Positions 45,660 to 56,991 of a stretch of 64,000 nt of DNA are shown here, one piece after another. The position numbers and the translations under genes are program-made. Within the stretch, counting starts at the first letter, position 1, and each line of letters begins with the position of its first letter. The notes under the pieces are model-generated. The model made no database searches. It was given only the letters and a program-made list of their open reading frames with translations, and had not been told where the DNA came from. The stretch spans positions 141,613,854 through 141,677,853 of the forward strand of contig CM038052.1 in NCBI GenBank assembly GCA_021397845.1, given 5' to 3'. The stretch comes from Areca catechu (lineage: Eukaryota > Streptophyta > Magnoliopsida > Arecales > Arecaceae).

Positions 45660-46021
45660 TGAAAGAATGGTGCTCTAAAAGCCAACCATTTAAGGGCATT
45701 TTTATGATCTTCCAACTCATGTATGATATTATTTATCAATAAAAAGTATCTTTTGATTCATCATACTGCTGCATCTTATAAAGATTATCATGAACCCCAT
45801 AGGTTAGGGCAATGGAATTAGGGTTATGATGGAGATCATAATGGTGAGACTGAAGTTCTTATAAATTCTAATCTAAAATATTTCTAGTCATTGGATAATT
45901 GATTCGGGGATCGATGAATCTGGAAAGACTAGCACATCCAATGTATGCTCGATGGAGAAGGCGGTTGGTCTCACAACCACTTGTATAGAAATACTAATAC
46001 AAGGATGTGGGTGCTCATTAG
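45660..46021 (+). repeat. A 3' LTR, first part
   Basis: Matches 12596-12958. Interrupted at 46021 by D. Confidence 0.88.
46017..46021. repeat. Target-site duplication of D (left copy)
   Basis: ATTAG, identical to 53787-53791. The uninterrupted site is visible in A's 5' LTR (CATTAGGTTATGAG near 12955). Confidence 0.9.
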
Positions 46022-47678
46022 TAATACGGGATGACTCTAAGATTGCTAAACATGCAGGAAAAATAGTAAAATATTTTTTTTGTGATTTTTATAATTTAGT
46101 TTGTAAGCTAAATTTCCAAATAAAAGTAAAAACTAGCAAGAAGAAGAGCAATGCATAGAATCATCATATCGCAGGCAAACTCATGCAAAATAAAAGATTC
46201 CAAGACCCGAGAATTGAGAAACTCCCAGATTAGGATAGCTTATCTTCATCAAATCAGAAATTAAAAGAAGGGAAGGATGTTACCAATCAGTGATTTGAAG
46301 GACTTCCGATGAAGAGATCACACAGCACTTTGATTGGAGTCTGGATGATGAAGTTCGGTTCCCTCAATTAGATGGCTAATTTGGATGGTTCTGGATGCAA
46401 GGAAACCCTCCTCTAGGGAGGAGAAACACCTCGGGGATCCTACAAAATGTCAAGGGTCAATCAAAATAGCGTGTAAGAAAAAGAAAGGGGATTAGGTTTA
46501 GAAGGAATCAGGTTAGGGTTTAGAAGTGGAGCGGCTTGAAGCTTGATGAAGATCTCCTTGCTTGGTGGCCTAGGGCACTCCTTCTTGGATGTGTGAAGGC
46601 TTGGATGGCAGTGAGTTAGGGCATGGAAGGATGCTAGGGTAGCAAGGAAACACAAACACAAACCAAAGAACCAAGAAAACAAAGTAACACTAGCTCGCAA
46701 GCTCAAAATAAATTCACCAGGGTTTTGATATCATGAATAAAAGTTGATTACAAGAGGGGGAGGGATGGGGTATTTATAGAGTTCCCATGCCCTCACTAAC
46801 CATGATTACACTTGGATTATAAGTCCTCTTCCAAATTGGAATACAAGTCCATTCCTAGCTAGGTTAGAAAAACAAATCCACATTAGGTTAGGAATTGACC
46901 TAGTCTTCTCATTTTTCCATCATGTTTTGACTATTCCACTCAAGGACACCTCTTGGACTTGGTCAACACTTCAAGGATGCCTATGAGGGCGTGTTGGGCT
47001 TCTAGGGGCAGCAAGGGGCCGGCCCAAAGGGGCTTGGGTGCATGGGTTTGGGCCTCTGGAAGCTGGGATGGCCTGGTAGCCTGGTAGCAGGAATATTCCA
47101 TAGAATCTTTCTTCTTTAGGGCTTGGGCTTGGCACTTGGACTTGATTTCTTTAGGATAAGATGTAGAGGGACCTTTGGAATCATGGATGCCTTGGTTTGG
47201 GAATATGCTCTGGCATCTGGACTGGAATCTGGGCATCAGGAGGACATCTGGAAAGAATCAGGGTTTCTGGAAGCATCTTGGATCCTGGGTTGTCACACAA
47301 GATCCAATGGATTGATGTAGCGATCTCTGACTCCTGGATGTGGCCTAGTGGAACTCCAAAATAGGGTGACCTCCTCTCTTGTACAAAAATTAGGCTCATA
47401 CTAGACTCATAATTGATGTACAGGACTCAAAATACTGACTAGGTTGAGGGTTGAGACAAATCAACTAACCTCAACTTATTACAGGACTCCATCTTAATTG
47501 ATTACAAAATTTTCATAACTTTGACACATGACTAATTAAACCATATGGAATCCAGGGATTTGTGTCTGATCCTGGTGTTCCCACCAATTCTCCTTGGGCA
47601 GGAGGAACTCTACCCCATCAAGTATGGGTCAATTTGGCTTAAGGAGGGTCTAGGTTGAGGCGCTGCAGATCCGCACCA
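46022..47678 (-). repeat. D 3' LTR (1657 bp, includes 92-bp extension 47587-47678)
   Basis: Same length as 52130-53786 and colinear with it; begins TAATACGGGATGACTC vs TGATGCGGGACGACTC. The last 92 bp equal the end of the chromodomain reading frame plus polypurine tract seen in C and F. Confidence 0.88.
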
Positions 47679-48240
47679 GTGTTCCACAAGTCCTCAGATT
47701 CTAGCTGACCTTGCCACCAGACCAAATACCACTGACAGTCTCTATCCTAGGTACCGATAGCTTGATCATCCAGACCTCTTTCAATCTTTACCTCACCATA
47801 AGGCCAAATTATATATGGTCGCTCTGGGGTGGGTTCTCTCTCAAAGAACGGGAGTGGCTCAAGGGGCTCATTGGGTATCACTGCTGGCTCCCTAGACTTT
47901 ACAAAGTTGAGATGATGAAGGTGGAGCTAATACCTAAATCAAGTGATATCTCAGGCACATAGGCATTGGGTCCACTGCTATTCATTATTTCAGATGGGCC
48001 AGCTTTGCGAGCAGAAAATTCTTTGACAGTCATATATTTCTCTGTAAAAAACTCTTCATCTTTTTTTTGAGAATTAGCCAAGTTGTTATTTAATTCATTA
48101 TGTTCAGCTCTTGACTAATTTCATGATGCATATGCTGTGCAGAGGCTAGTGTAGGTGCAGACAAATGATTCAAGGTTGAGGATTTATTAGACTCAACTAA
48201 TACCTATTAGACTCGACTAAACATTCCTATCGAAGAAAAT
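47679..48240 (-). pseudogene. D integrase C-terminal end and chromodomain remnant
   Basis: Minus strand: YMTVKEFSARKAGPSEIMNS, GPNAYVPEISLDLGISSTF, then after a frame change AVIPNEPLEPL-type and WYLVWWQGQLESEDLW-type chromodomain sequence running into the LTR extension. Equivalent to C 42100-42690. Confidence 0.8.
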
Positions 48241-48265
48241 TGTATTGGACTTTCTAGGGTCTAAC

Positions 48266-49510
48266 CTAACACACTATAGACTTTCTATGTTTGACCCTAG
48301 CATGGCATGCACATGAAAATTTACTATGTATGCCTACTAAATGCCAAAGGGTATGCAAGAAGTAAGATGCAAACCTAACATGCACAATAAATGAATGCAA
48401 CATGCAAACCTCTAAATGATGCAGGAGAATGATTAAAGAAATATAAGAAAATTCAAGAAAAGACAGGAAATATGAGGTAGATTCTGGGTTAGTCTGGTGG
48501 GGTAGAAAGGGTTCAAGGTTGATTGGATAGAATAAGATGTAAGAAGAGGTGTCGGGGATTAAATCTAGACTAATAAGATTGACCCTATGGGGTTGATGTC
48601 TATCTACTGGGTCTGCCTTATGAAAGAATGCGTCACTAATTTCAAGAAAAATATCTTCAATTGGGAGCAAGGAAGTGACTTCATCCAGAGGGTACTGGGT
48701 GAGATAAGCCAAGTCCTCAATAAACTCTTCTGGCTCAAGAAATTCAGGACTAGGCTCTACAATTGGATCCTCTTCTAAAGTCTCCTCTAATTGCTCTTCC
48801 ATTGTAGCTTGGGTGTGATCTGGGTCATCTAACTCTAGGTCGACTACTATATGGGTATGGTCTGGGTCAACTGATTCTAGGGTGGCTTCTACTTGGATAT
48901 CTATTGATTCAACTAACTCTAAGTCTTCTATGTGGAACTCCTCTTCTTCCTCATACTCGTTCACTAGGCTTGGGTCAGCCTCATATATCTCCTCTTCAAG
49001 GTCATTTGGGTGAACCAATGAGGTGGTAAGAGGGGGTAGACTAAGGAAAAACTGACTAATGACTGGGGTGACAAGGGTGGGTTGGCTAAGGTGCTCCTAA
49101 CTAACACTGGGTACATATCTAAGGGTACTAATCCTATTGGGCTTAGGCTGACTAAGGGTTATGGGTTCATAGGTTATGGGTTCAGTCCTATGGGTCTTAT
49201 CTAGGGTTCCTAACCGATCTCCTATTTGGTTAAAACTAGTGGTTAACTGGTTGATCCTAGTGGTTACCTGGTCAAATCGTTGGTCTACTTGGTTAAACCT
49301 ATAGTTCATTTGGGTTATCCGGTCATTGGTTTGGTCAAGCTTATTATTAACTTGGGTATTGGATTGGTTTATTTGGGCAGTTAGTTGGGTAACCATCTGG
49401 TCATTTGTGGCTTTTATGAAAGCCTCAAAATTGGGATCCATGGTTGGATTTGGTTGGGGTTTATACTTTGGATATTGGGTTCCTAGTCTAGTGGTCATAC
49501 AATCAAGCAA
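48266..49510 (-). pseudogene. D chimeric ORF (gag head, acidic linker, integrase remnant)
   Basis: One frame of about 415 codons from 49510 (or the ATG of MTTRLGTQYPKYK at 49498) to 48266, broken by a single stop at 49097-49099. Parts: coiled coil with repeated NQ.DQRFDQV-like phrases; TEPITYEPIT; IYEADPSLVNEYEEEEEF; an acidic stretch with two DPDHT phrases; VNLISLDLIPDTSSYILFYP; then SYFLHTLWHLVGIHSKFSCA, which matches F's integrase core, and the end HRKSIVC. C encodes the same order and end. Gag core and knuckles are missing. Function unknown; possibly a minimal packaging protein or just cis sequence. Confidence 0.78.
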
Positions 49511-50473
49511 TCAGTCAAAATAAGATAGTGCAGCCAAGCATGCAAAATTGGGTTAGCTAAATCTAGGGTTTCCTAGACCTAGAGCCAAAACTGGGTGAGT
49601 CAGCTCAACTTACAATTAACCCAGCAGCTAATCCTTCCACTAGCTAGGTAGGGGGTGGGGTGGTGGGAGGCTCCCCCTGCTTGTCACAGGGTCCTAATTA
49701 TAAACCACCAGTCCACTTAGGTCGTTTGACTTAGGAGCCCCAGCCTTGACACCAGCTTTCAGTAATAACCACAAGATTAAATGCACTAGTTGGCCCACAC
49801 GGTTCGGACCCGACCTGTTGGGTATCACCTAGCCCACTAGGGCCAATTAAGTCTAATTAATTTTAATTAAGGCTTGGGTGGAAATGCTGGATGGTTGTTT
49901 TAGGCCCAGGACAGGTTATGACCTCCTGCCCTGATGTTATATTGATTGCCCTTAAGATTAGATTAAAAGATGATGAACATTCAATGATCTTGATGTAATC
50001 TAAAATAATCAGAAAATAAAATGATTTTTAATTAATATATGAGATGTCAAGTTAAGTTTAAGTTTACTAGGGTTAGCAAACAAAATTTGGCTTGGGATTG
50101 GGGGGTTTGGAAGTTGATTAGGTTAGGTTGAGTCAAAATGCAGAAATAGAAGAATTCAGGATATTAGGGTTTCAACCGATGCAGAATTTGACATATATTT
50201 CGATACAAAAAAAATCAAGAAAATTCTATTACAGAGGATGGATGGTGATGATTCTACCTACCAAATTTTATGCAAAAAAAAAAATCAAATGATAATGCAA
50301 ATCTTAGGGGATTTGGACTGCTGCAGAAATTTTCAGGATTCTGTTAAGGTTCCTATGATGCTGACTTTTAGGACTTTAGGGTTTTTATAAAAATAATTAA
50401 AAATTATGATAATTACTATGACATAATAGAGGACATGTAGTGCAAATTTCATAAAAAAATAAAATATTTAGGA
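49511..50473 (-). other. D leader, with conserved hairpin and blocks
   Basis: Minus-strand hairpin at 49907-49933: CAGGGCAGG, 9-nt loop AGGTCATAA, CCTGTCCTG, then GGCCTAAAACAACCATCC. The ACAGGTCGGGTCC block (about 49806-49830) and the CCTACCTAGC block (49646-49655) also match C. No gene. Confidence 0.72.
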
Positions 50474-52098
50474 TGTTGATGTGGGATAGTTAGCGACAAT
50501 ACCTGATTTATTGGAAAAATAGGGGAAACACCCTAAATAAACTAGGACCGTGGGAGATCTAAGAAGCCTCCCGGGACTAGGGTGAACTGATACTAAAACC
50601 TAAAATAGCTAAACTCTTTTAGTTTTCAGTTTTCTTGGTAAAGAAACATGGGATGGAGGATAGGAAACATGGACACTCTAGGACTGGGGACTCACCTTCA
50701 CAGAGAGACGTCGCAGCTCTAGGGCATCTCACCCACCCTACTACATGTAGTCTATGGCATCTCACCCATCTCACTACACGCGGAGCCTAGGGCATCCCAC
50801 CTAAATCGCTACCTGGGGCCGTAAAGAAAAATCCCTAAGACCTAGAGGGGGATTCGATGGAAAAGGGGGATAACTAGGGCCTCGCGCCCCTTAACGCTCG
50901 CATGAGAGCGAAGGAAGTGGGGTCTCACACCCCTCGACACCCGTAGGTGAAGGAAAGACGTGCCTCAGCCTAGAACCAGAACCCTGGGAAAATCCAAAAA
51001 TTTATATCAAAACTTTTGATTACAAGGGGGAGGGGGCCCCTTTATATAGAAAAACCAAAACCCTCGGTTACTTAGCCAACAAGAAACCCAAAAAAGGAAA
51101 ATAAATTATATCAAAAACTGTGCTACATCAATATTGGTGTTGATCTGCTCTACGAAGCATGTCGGCTTGATGATTTGCTCCAGAAAGTGCGCTACTACTG
51201 AATATTGGGATGCTCTGAAATCCATGCAAACTCATCTCATGACCGTGGACAGGGGGGAACCACTCCGGCGGGGCACCAACAAACGACCGGGAAGCAGGCG
51301 GCGGATGGGGCCGGCGAACGACGAGCGACGGAGGGCTGGCTGCGGGCTACAGGCGAGGCAGCACAGGGGGGGCACGGCACGCTGGGCATGCCGTTTGGTC
51401 TCCCACAGCCGTGGGAGACCTCCAGGGTGCCGGTGTAGCCGGTGGACTACGGGGAAGGTCGAGGACGGCGGGAAGGAGGCCGGCGGACAGGTGGGCGGTG
51501 GCGGCGGCATCAGGTAGTGGGTGGCTGTGTCACACGGTCTCACGCGGGCAGACGGACGCCTGCCGCATCCGTTCATCTTCCCACGAGCGTGGGCGGCGGC
51601 GGACCCCACCGGCGACCGGGCGAGGGCCGGAGGGAGGCGGGAACGGCGGTGGGCAGTAGGCTTACGGCGGCGACGGCGGCCGTGGGTCATGGCGGGCAGA
51701 CGCCACCACATCCGTTCGTCTTCCCACATGCGTGGGCAGTGGCGACGGCTTCTCCGGCGAGGGCGGGGGCCGGCGAGCATCGGCGGCGGTCCGACGGGGG
51801 CGGCCGGGGGTCGGGCTGCCCGGATCTGGGGCCAGAGGGGGTGGCGATTAGGGTTCGGAAGTTTTAAAAAAAAACACTGGAGAAGGATGCAGGAGATGGA
51901 ATAAGGCTGGGATAACTCAGGGATAAACCAAGAATAAAACCAGAATAGCGGGAATAGGTGGAATACCAAGAATAGAAAAATAAAAAAATGTGAGAAAAAT
52001 TAAAAAAAATGGAAAAAATGTCAGGACGATTACTGGATCCCATCATTCTCCTCGACCATGAAGAACTCGACTCCGTCGAGTTTGAAAAATGGAGCACA
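50474..52098 (-). repeat. Solo gypsy-type LTR J inside D leader, with GC-rich U3
   Basis: D's leader aligns with C's on both sides of this segment. It starts TGATGTGGGATAG and on its right has ATCCCATCA followed by TTCTCC and CTCGACTCCGTCGAG, the polypurine-tract hairpin pattern; so, like D, it may carry an extended LTR. A minus-strand TATA-like CTATATAAAGGGG lies at about 51036-51048. A GC-rich block fills 51230-51850. No TSD found, so ends are approximate. Confidence 0.55.
51397..51736. repeat. Three copies of palindrome CCCAC-N4-GTGGG in GC-rich U3 of J
   Basis: 51397-51420 is a perfect 10-bp inverted repeat (GGTCTCCCAC, AGCC, GTGGGAGACC). CCCACGAGCGTGGG lies at 51580-51593 and CCCACATGCGTGGG at 51723-51736. 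The last two sit in a repeated context (CATCCGTTCRTCTTCCCAC) about 143 bp apart. Confidence 0.75.
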
Positions 52099-52114
52099 CC
52101 CTAATCCATAACTC

Positions 52115-52126
52115 GCACTGATACCA
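52115..52126 (-). other. D primer binding site
   Basis: Minus strand TGGTATCAGTGC, 11 of 12 to the initiator-Met pattern, three bases from the LTR. Confidence 0.85.
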
Positions 52127-52129
52127 AAC

Positions 52130-53786
52130 TGATGCGGGACGACTCTAAGATTGCTAAACATGCAGGAAAAACAGTAAAATATTTTTTTTGTGATTTTTAT
52201 AATTTAGTTTGTAAGCTAAATACCCAAATAAATGTAATAACTAGCAAGAAGAAGAGCATTGCATAGAATCATCATATTACAGGCACACTCATGCAAAATA
52301 ATAAATTCCAAGATCCGAGAATTGAGAAACTCATGGATTAGGATAGCTTATCTTCATCAAATCAGAAATTAAAAGAAGGGAAGGATGTTACCAATCAGTG
52401 ATTTGAAGGACTTCCGATGAAGAGATCACATAGCACTCTGATTGGAGTCTGGATGATGAAGTTCGGTTCTCTTGATTAGATGGCTGATTTGGATGGTTCC
52501 AGATGCAAGGAAAGCCTCCTATGGGGAGGTGAAACAGCTCGAGGATCCTGCAAAATGTCAAGGGTCAATCAAAATAGCGAGTAAGAAAAGGAAAGGGGAT
52601 TAGGTTTAGAAGGAATCAGGTTTGGATTTAGAAGCGAGGCGGCTTGAAGCTTGATGAAGATCTCCTTGCTTGGTGGCCTAGGGAACTCCTTCTTGGACGT
52701 GTGAAGGCTTGGATAGTAGTAAGTTAGGGCATGGAAGGATGCTAAGGCAGCAAAGAAATACAAACACAAACCAAAAAACCAAAAAAACAAAGTAACACAA
52801 GCTCGCAAGCTCAAAATAAATTCACCAGGGTTTTGATATCATGAATAAAAGTTGATTACAAGAGGGGGAGGGATGGGGTATTTATAGAGTTCCCATGCCC
52901 TCACTAACCATGATTACACTCGGGTTACAAGTCCTCTTCCAAATTGGAATACAAGTCCTTTCCTAGCTAGGTTAGAAAAACAAATCTCCATTAGGTTAGG
53001 AATTGACCTAGTCTTCTCCTTTTTCCTTTATGCTTTGACTATTCTACTCAAGGACACCTCTTGGACTTGGTCAACACTTCAAGGATGCCTAGGAGGGCGT
53101 GTTGGGCTTCTAGGGGCAGCAAGGGGCCGGTCCAAAGGGGCTTGGGTGCATGGGTTTTGGCCTCTGGAAGCTGGGATGGCCTGGTAGCCTAGTAGCAGGA
53201 ATATTCCATAGAATCTTTCTTCTTTAGGAGTTGGGCTTGGCTCTTGGACTTGATTTCTTTGGGATAGGATGTAGAGGGACCTTTGGAATCATGGATGCCT
53301 TATTTTGAGAATATGCTCTGGCATCTGGACTGGAATCTGGGCATCAGGAGGACATCTGGAAAGAATCAGGGTTTCTGGAAGCATCTTGGATCCTGGGTTG
53401 TCACACAAGATCCAATGGATTGATGTAGCGATCTCTGACTCCTGGATGTGGCCTAGTGGAACTCCAAAATAGGGTGACCTCCTCTCTTGTACAAAAATTA
53501 GGCTCATACTAGACTCATAATTGATGTACAGGACTCAAAATACTGACTAGGTTGAGGGTTGAGACAAATCAACTAACCTCAACTTATTACGGGACTCAAT
53601 CTTAATTGATTACAAAATTTTCAAAACTTTGACACATGACTAATTAAACCATATGGAATCCAGGGATTTGTGTCTGATCCTGGTGTTCCCACCAATTCTC
53701 CCGGGGCAGGAGGAACTCTACCCCGTCAAGTATGGGTTAATTTGGCTTAAGGAGGGTCTGGGTTGAGGTGCTGCAGATCCACACCA
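52130..53786 (-). repeat. D 5' LTR (1657 bp, includes 92-bp extension 53695-53786)
   Basis: The extension contains the polypurine-tract region and the CTTGACGGGGTAGAG hairpin-like sequence, outside the normal LTR start (TGGTGGGAACACC on the minus strand, ending at 53694) but inside the TSD. TATA box at 52879-52886. Confidence 0.88.
52879..52886 (-). promoter_or_regulatory. Putative TATA box of D
   Basis: TATAAATA on the minus strand in CTCTATAAATACCCC, identical in context to C. Confidence 0.6.
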
Positions 53787-55343
53787 ATTAGGTTATAAGT
53801 CCATTGAACTGATCTTACAAGAGAACATCAAATGAAAGTCTTACTTGTTAAAAGAATTTTCTCTTAGTAGGAGTTGTGCATGCGATCTTTAGACCTGAGA
53901 CTACCATAGTATCTTGTGCACATTAACCCATGTTTTGGTACATACTCACTCATGGCAATTAAGTCATGTACGTGGTGTTTCTGGATATGGTAGATTATGT
54001 ATGAAGGTAATGAGTAGGTCAACAAGGAATTGATCACTCCTAGTAAGAGGAGAAGTTATCCCATGTGATCTCTTCGAAGGATGACTCAAAAAGTCTTTGG
54101 CCAAAGCAGGATGAGATTAGATAAGATTTCTAATCATTCATTGGTCGAGTCTCCATTATTGAATTGAGATTCAAAAGGATTAAGTGCTAGGGTTTGACAT
54201 TTATCCATGCCCACCACTTAATCGGTATACAGGGAGATCGAAGGATTGAATTACACGGTAACATTCTACTAAAGGATATTTTGATACTTTCCATCAAATT
54301 CTTTATCTTTTGGGTAGGCATGATACATTGCTATATGTTAATCATGTCTTGTGGGTTTTCATGAATCAATTTGATTGGATTCATGAGTCAATTTAAAAGC
54401 TGGTTCGAATTGGCAACTTAGGTCAGCTCAATTTGACCTAATTAGGTCAATCGGGCACGATTGGGTCAAATTGGCTTAGACCTAGAGCTATTACTGGATA
54501 GATGTGTAACCCAAAGGATCACACACAAAAGAGAATTGACCCAGGAAGTCAATTGACATTTAATTAGGGTCGTAGGATCCTAATTGGTTAGCTAGTTTGC
54601 ACATCAGTATGTGTATGCTAACCTAACTCCTAACCCAATTGAATTGGGTCAAAAGGTTGCTAAATGGACTAACCAATTTATGGGAGACCTAAATTGGGTT
54701 AAATCCTAAGTGGGATGAGTTTATCAGATATTTTTCATGGCTTTTATGCAACAAATACCAAGAGTCCCAAGGGCATGGGAATCTTGGTGCCAAAATGGGT
54801 GCTCGGCAAATAAAGGGACGTAGAATGACCAAGAGTCCTTTTGCCTGATAATCATTGATACAATGATAAAGTACACTTTATCCCCTTTCATATGATACCC
54901 ATATTGCATGGCCTTTGACTGGTCAAAGATGGGAAATGGCATGGAGAAAGGTGGCATACAAGTGAAAAGTAGCGACTTCACAATTGGCGCGCAGAAAAGG
55001 ACCGAGAGTCCTTCTATCTGTAAGCCACCAAAGCCAAATAAAGTCCAAGGGACTTTTTCCTTATCTTCATACCCTCTCATGTGGGCTTTGACCGGTCAAT
55101 AATAGCAAAGTGCGGTGGAAAGGGAGTTGTCGCAAATGAAGAGTTGCGACTCTTCATTTGGTGCTAATTCTATGAAGTAGAGTCCTTCTGCTTTAAAAAA
55201 TTTCAAATCACCGATGCTTCTAACTAAAAGGTCACATCCCTTGGCTTCTCTGTAAATAGAAATTGAGAAGTGTCAAGTGGAGAAGTCGGATGAAAAATTG
55301 AAGGGTCTTATTTGATTTGTGTTTGGATAGATCAAAGGGTTAT
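53787..55343 (+). repeat. A 3' LTR, second part
   Basis: Continues A's LTR after D (ATTAGGTTATAAGTCC...), matching 12955-14593 of the 5' copy with some indels. Interrupted by F at 55344; the remaining roughly 590 bp, with the TATA box, would lie beyond the window. Confidence 0.87.
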
Positions 55344-56975
55344 TGGTGCGGGCACCAGACTCAGAAGAAGACTTCAGAGCTCCATTTGGATCTCTGATTG
55401 ACATTGCCCAAGAAATTAGGGTTTGTAATAAAGGTTGACCTGGTCAACCAGTTTATTTATTTTATTTATTTCTTGAGTCACCATTTAAATTTTGTTGAGT
55501 CATGTTGACTCGGTGCAAGTCCCAATGTGGTTTCAATTTGGTCCAAAATGGTGCCACATTTCTCTTCCAATCAACTCAAGGTTCAAGCAAGTGGAGGCCA
55601 CACTCCAAGCCACATGCCCAGCCACACTCCGAGCACACACCAGAGTCCAGGAGGCACCATAGAGGCATCCCAGTGTCATGGTCCCCACATCCAAAGAAGA
55701 AAAAATCAAATTGGAGGCTAAATTAAAGGAGGCGCCCACACCTGCCTAATTTACCTAAGCAAAGAAGGAAGAAAACTTCTCTTGGAGAAGAAATCAAAGA
55801 AGGACATCCAACCTACTCCTAATTGAAGTTCAAATCAAAATCAAAGAGCTTAACTTGGAGTGGAAGAAAAGAAGAAATACCATAAGAAGAAGAGGACTCC
55901 AAATCCAAATCCAACTCCAAAGGAGGTGCCATAAAAGTTCCAAAACAATTCCTTTATGGCCGTCCCAATTTTTTTTGGACTCTTGGTCGGCCAAGGGAGA
56001 GGATTTTCTACCTAATCTAGGGGTTGGAAGAGTTTAGTCCCACATGGGAATTTGTACAAGCTAGGAGAAAATTTTAGGTCTATATAATATACCTCTCTTT
56101 GTAACTTTAGAAAATCAATGAAGAAAAATTATTTTTGCTATTCTCTTGTGTTGAGTGACCTAGGTTTCTCTTCTTCCGCACTATTCTAAGTGTTGAGCTC
56201 CGTGAGGGGGTAATCCGGGTTCCATTGGAGCCTTGAGGAGGTGAGAGATCTCCATCTTTATCCAAAACCCTAGGTTAGCCACTTGAAATTCCAAAACCCT
56301 AGCCACCTTTCATTATTTTCCATCCACCAAACCCTAGATCCATCCATCTCCCACGGCCTCTCTCTCTCTACAAGTCCAGGCCGTCCACCTTCATCCAGAT
56401 CCAGTCCGGCTACTTCAGATCCAGAGCAAGTTCCAAGGAAAATCACATCAGCTTCCAGGAGAATCCAGTTTTCAGCAATTTCAATCTTCAAGTTCATCAA
56501 CCTGGTAAATTCTTTCCTTGACTCTCTGATTCCATCAATTGTTTTTCTTCTCTTCCAGATCTTGAGTTCAGGAGAAGCCAACCCGCCAAAGGACCAGTAC
56601 TGGAGGATCCATTGCGAAGAAATCTGAATCCGAGGATCCAACAATCTGCTCGGGAGAGTTCTTCCACCAAAATCTGTGAAGATCATTGTCTGGTTAGGTA
56701 AACCATCTCTTCTTTTTATTTCTGTTCTGCTGAAAGTTCGGAGCGAAACCCTAGGTCTGGGAGTTTCTCAACCCCCAGCGATCCGTTGCTTCTGAACTAC
56801 TCTGATACTTTAGTTTCCTTAAAATTGTGCTTTCAATTATCATATTAGTCTCTTTCAATGTTAGGTTAACTTTTCTTTGATTTGAAGCCAACTTCTACAA
56901 ACATATAAAAACAACAAAAAAATTAGTTAATCTTAATCTACTTCCGCATCGCGTCCCTTTATTTGTTCTGCATCA
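55344..56975 (+). repeat. F 5' LTR (1632 bp)
   Basis: TGGTGCGGGCACCAGACTC ... GCATCA. The start is chosen because TGGTGCGGG follows the polypurine tract at the 3' copy and aligns with the starts of C, D and E. TATA-like TATATAATATA begins at 56081; the 3' copy has TATATAATAGA. Confidence 0.92.
56081..56088 (+). promoter_or_regulatory. Putative TATA box of F
   Basis: TATATAAT in U3, about 890 bases before the LTR end. Confidence 0.5.
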
Positions 56976-56979
56976 TTTT

Positions 56980-56991
56980 TGGTATCAGAGC
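56980..56991 (+). other. F primer binding site
   Basis: TGGTATCAGAGC, exact, four bases after the LTR. Confidence 0.92.

Larger units (their letters stand above)
46022..53786 (-). mobile_element. Pol-less gypsy (chromovirus-derived) element D with extended LTRs
   Basis: LTRs 46022-47678 and 52130-53786, each 1657 bp; perfect TSD ATTAG; primer site at 52115. Internal minus-strand order: leader (with solo LTR J inserted), chimeric ORF, integrase C-terminal/chromodomain remnant. No protease, RT or RNase H. Same family as C by LTR promoter region, leader and ORF. Both LTRs include 92 bp normally lying inside the element, see findings. Confidence 0.88.
12596..55343 (+). mobile_element. Copia retrotransposon A (host of B, C, D and F), continuing past the window
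   Basis: Pieces in order: 5' LTR 12596-15182; leader; gag 16611-16794; gag/protease/integrase/RT 36777-38639; RT/RNase H 44276-45645; 3' LTR 45660-46021 and 53787-55343, the rest presumably beyond F. The gag start (ILDANKLIDPNYVDWLKNLR) and RT (LYVDDILI, FYILGIKIYRNRS) define copia. All coding parts are decayed. The target duplication cannot be checked because the right end is outside the window; the left flank is CTCAC (12591-12595). Confidence 0.88.

Noticed and set aside
51232..51969. A 245-codon Pro/Arg-rich open frame on the minus strand as a host gene
   Set aside because: It lies inside a GC-rich LTR block where stops are rare in every frame; three frames on the plus strand are open as well. 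No recognisable domain, and it runs into LTR sequence at both ends.
55502..55726. Small open frames repeated at 62778-63002 as a conserved small gene pair
   Set aside because: They are identical because they lie in the two LTRs of F; the same holds for the frames at 56270-56686 and 63546-63962.
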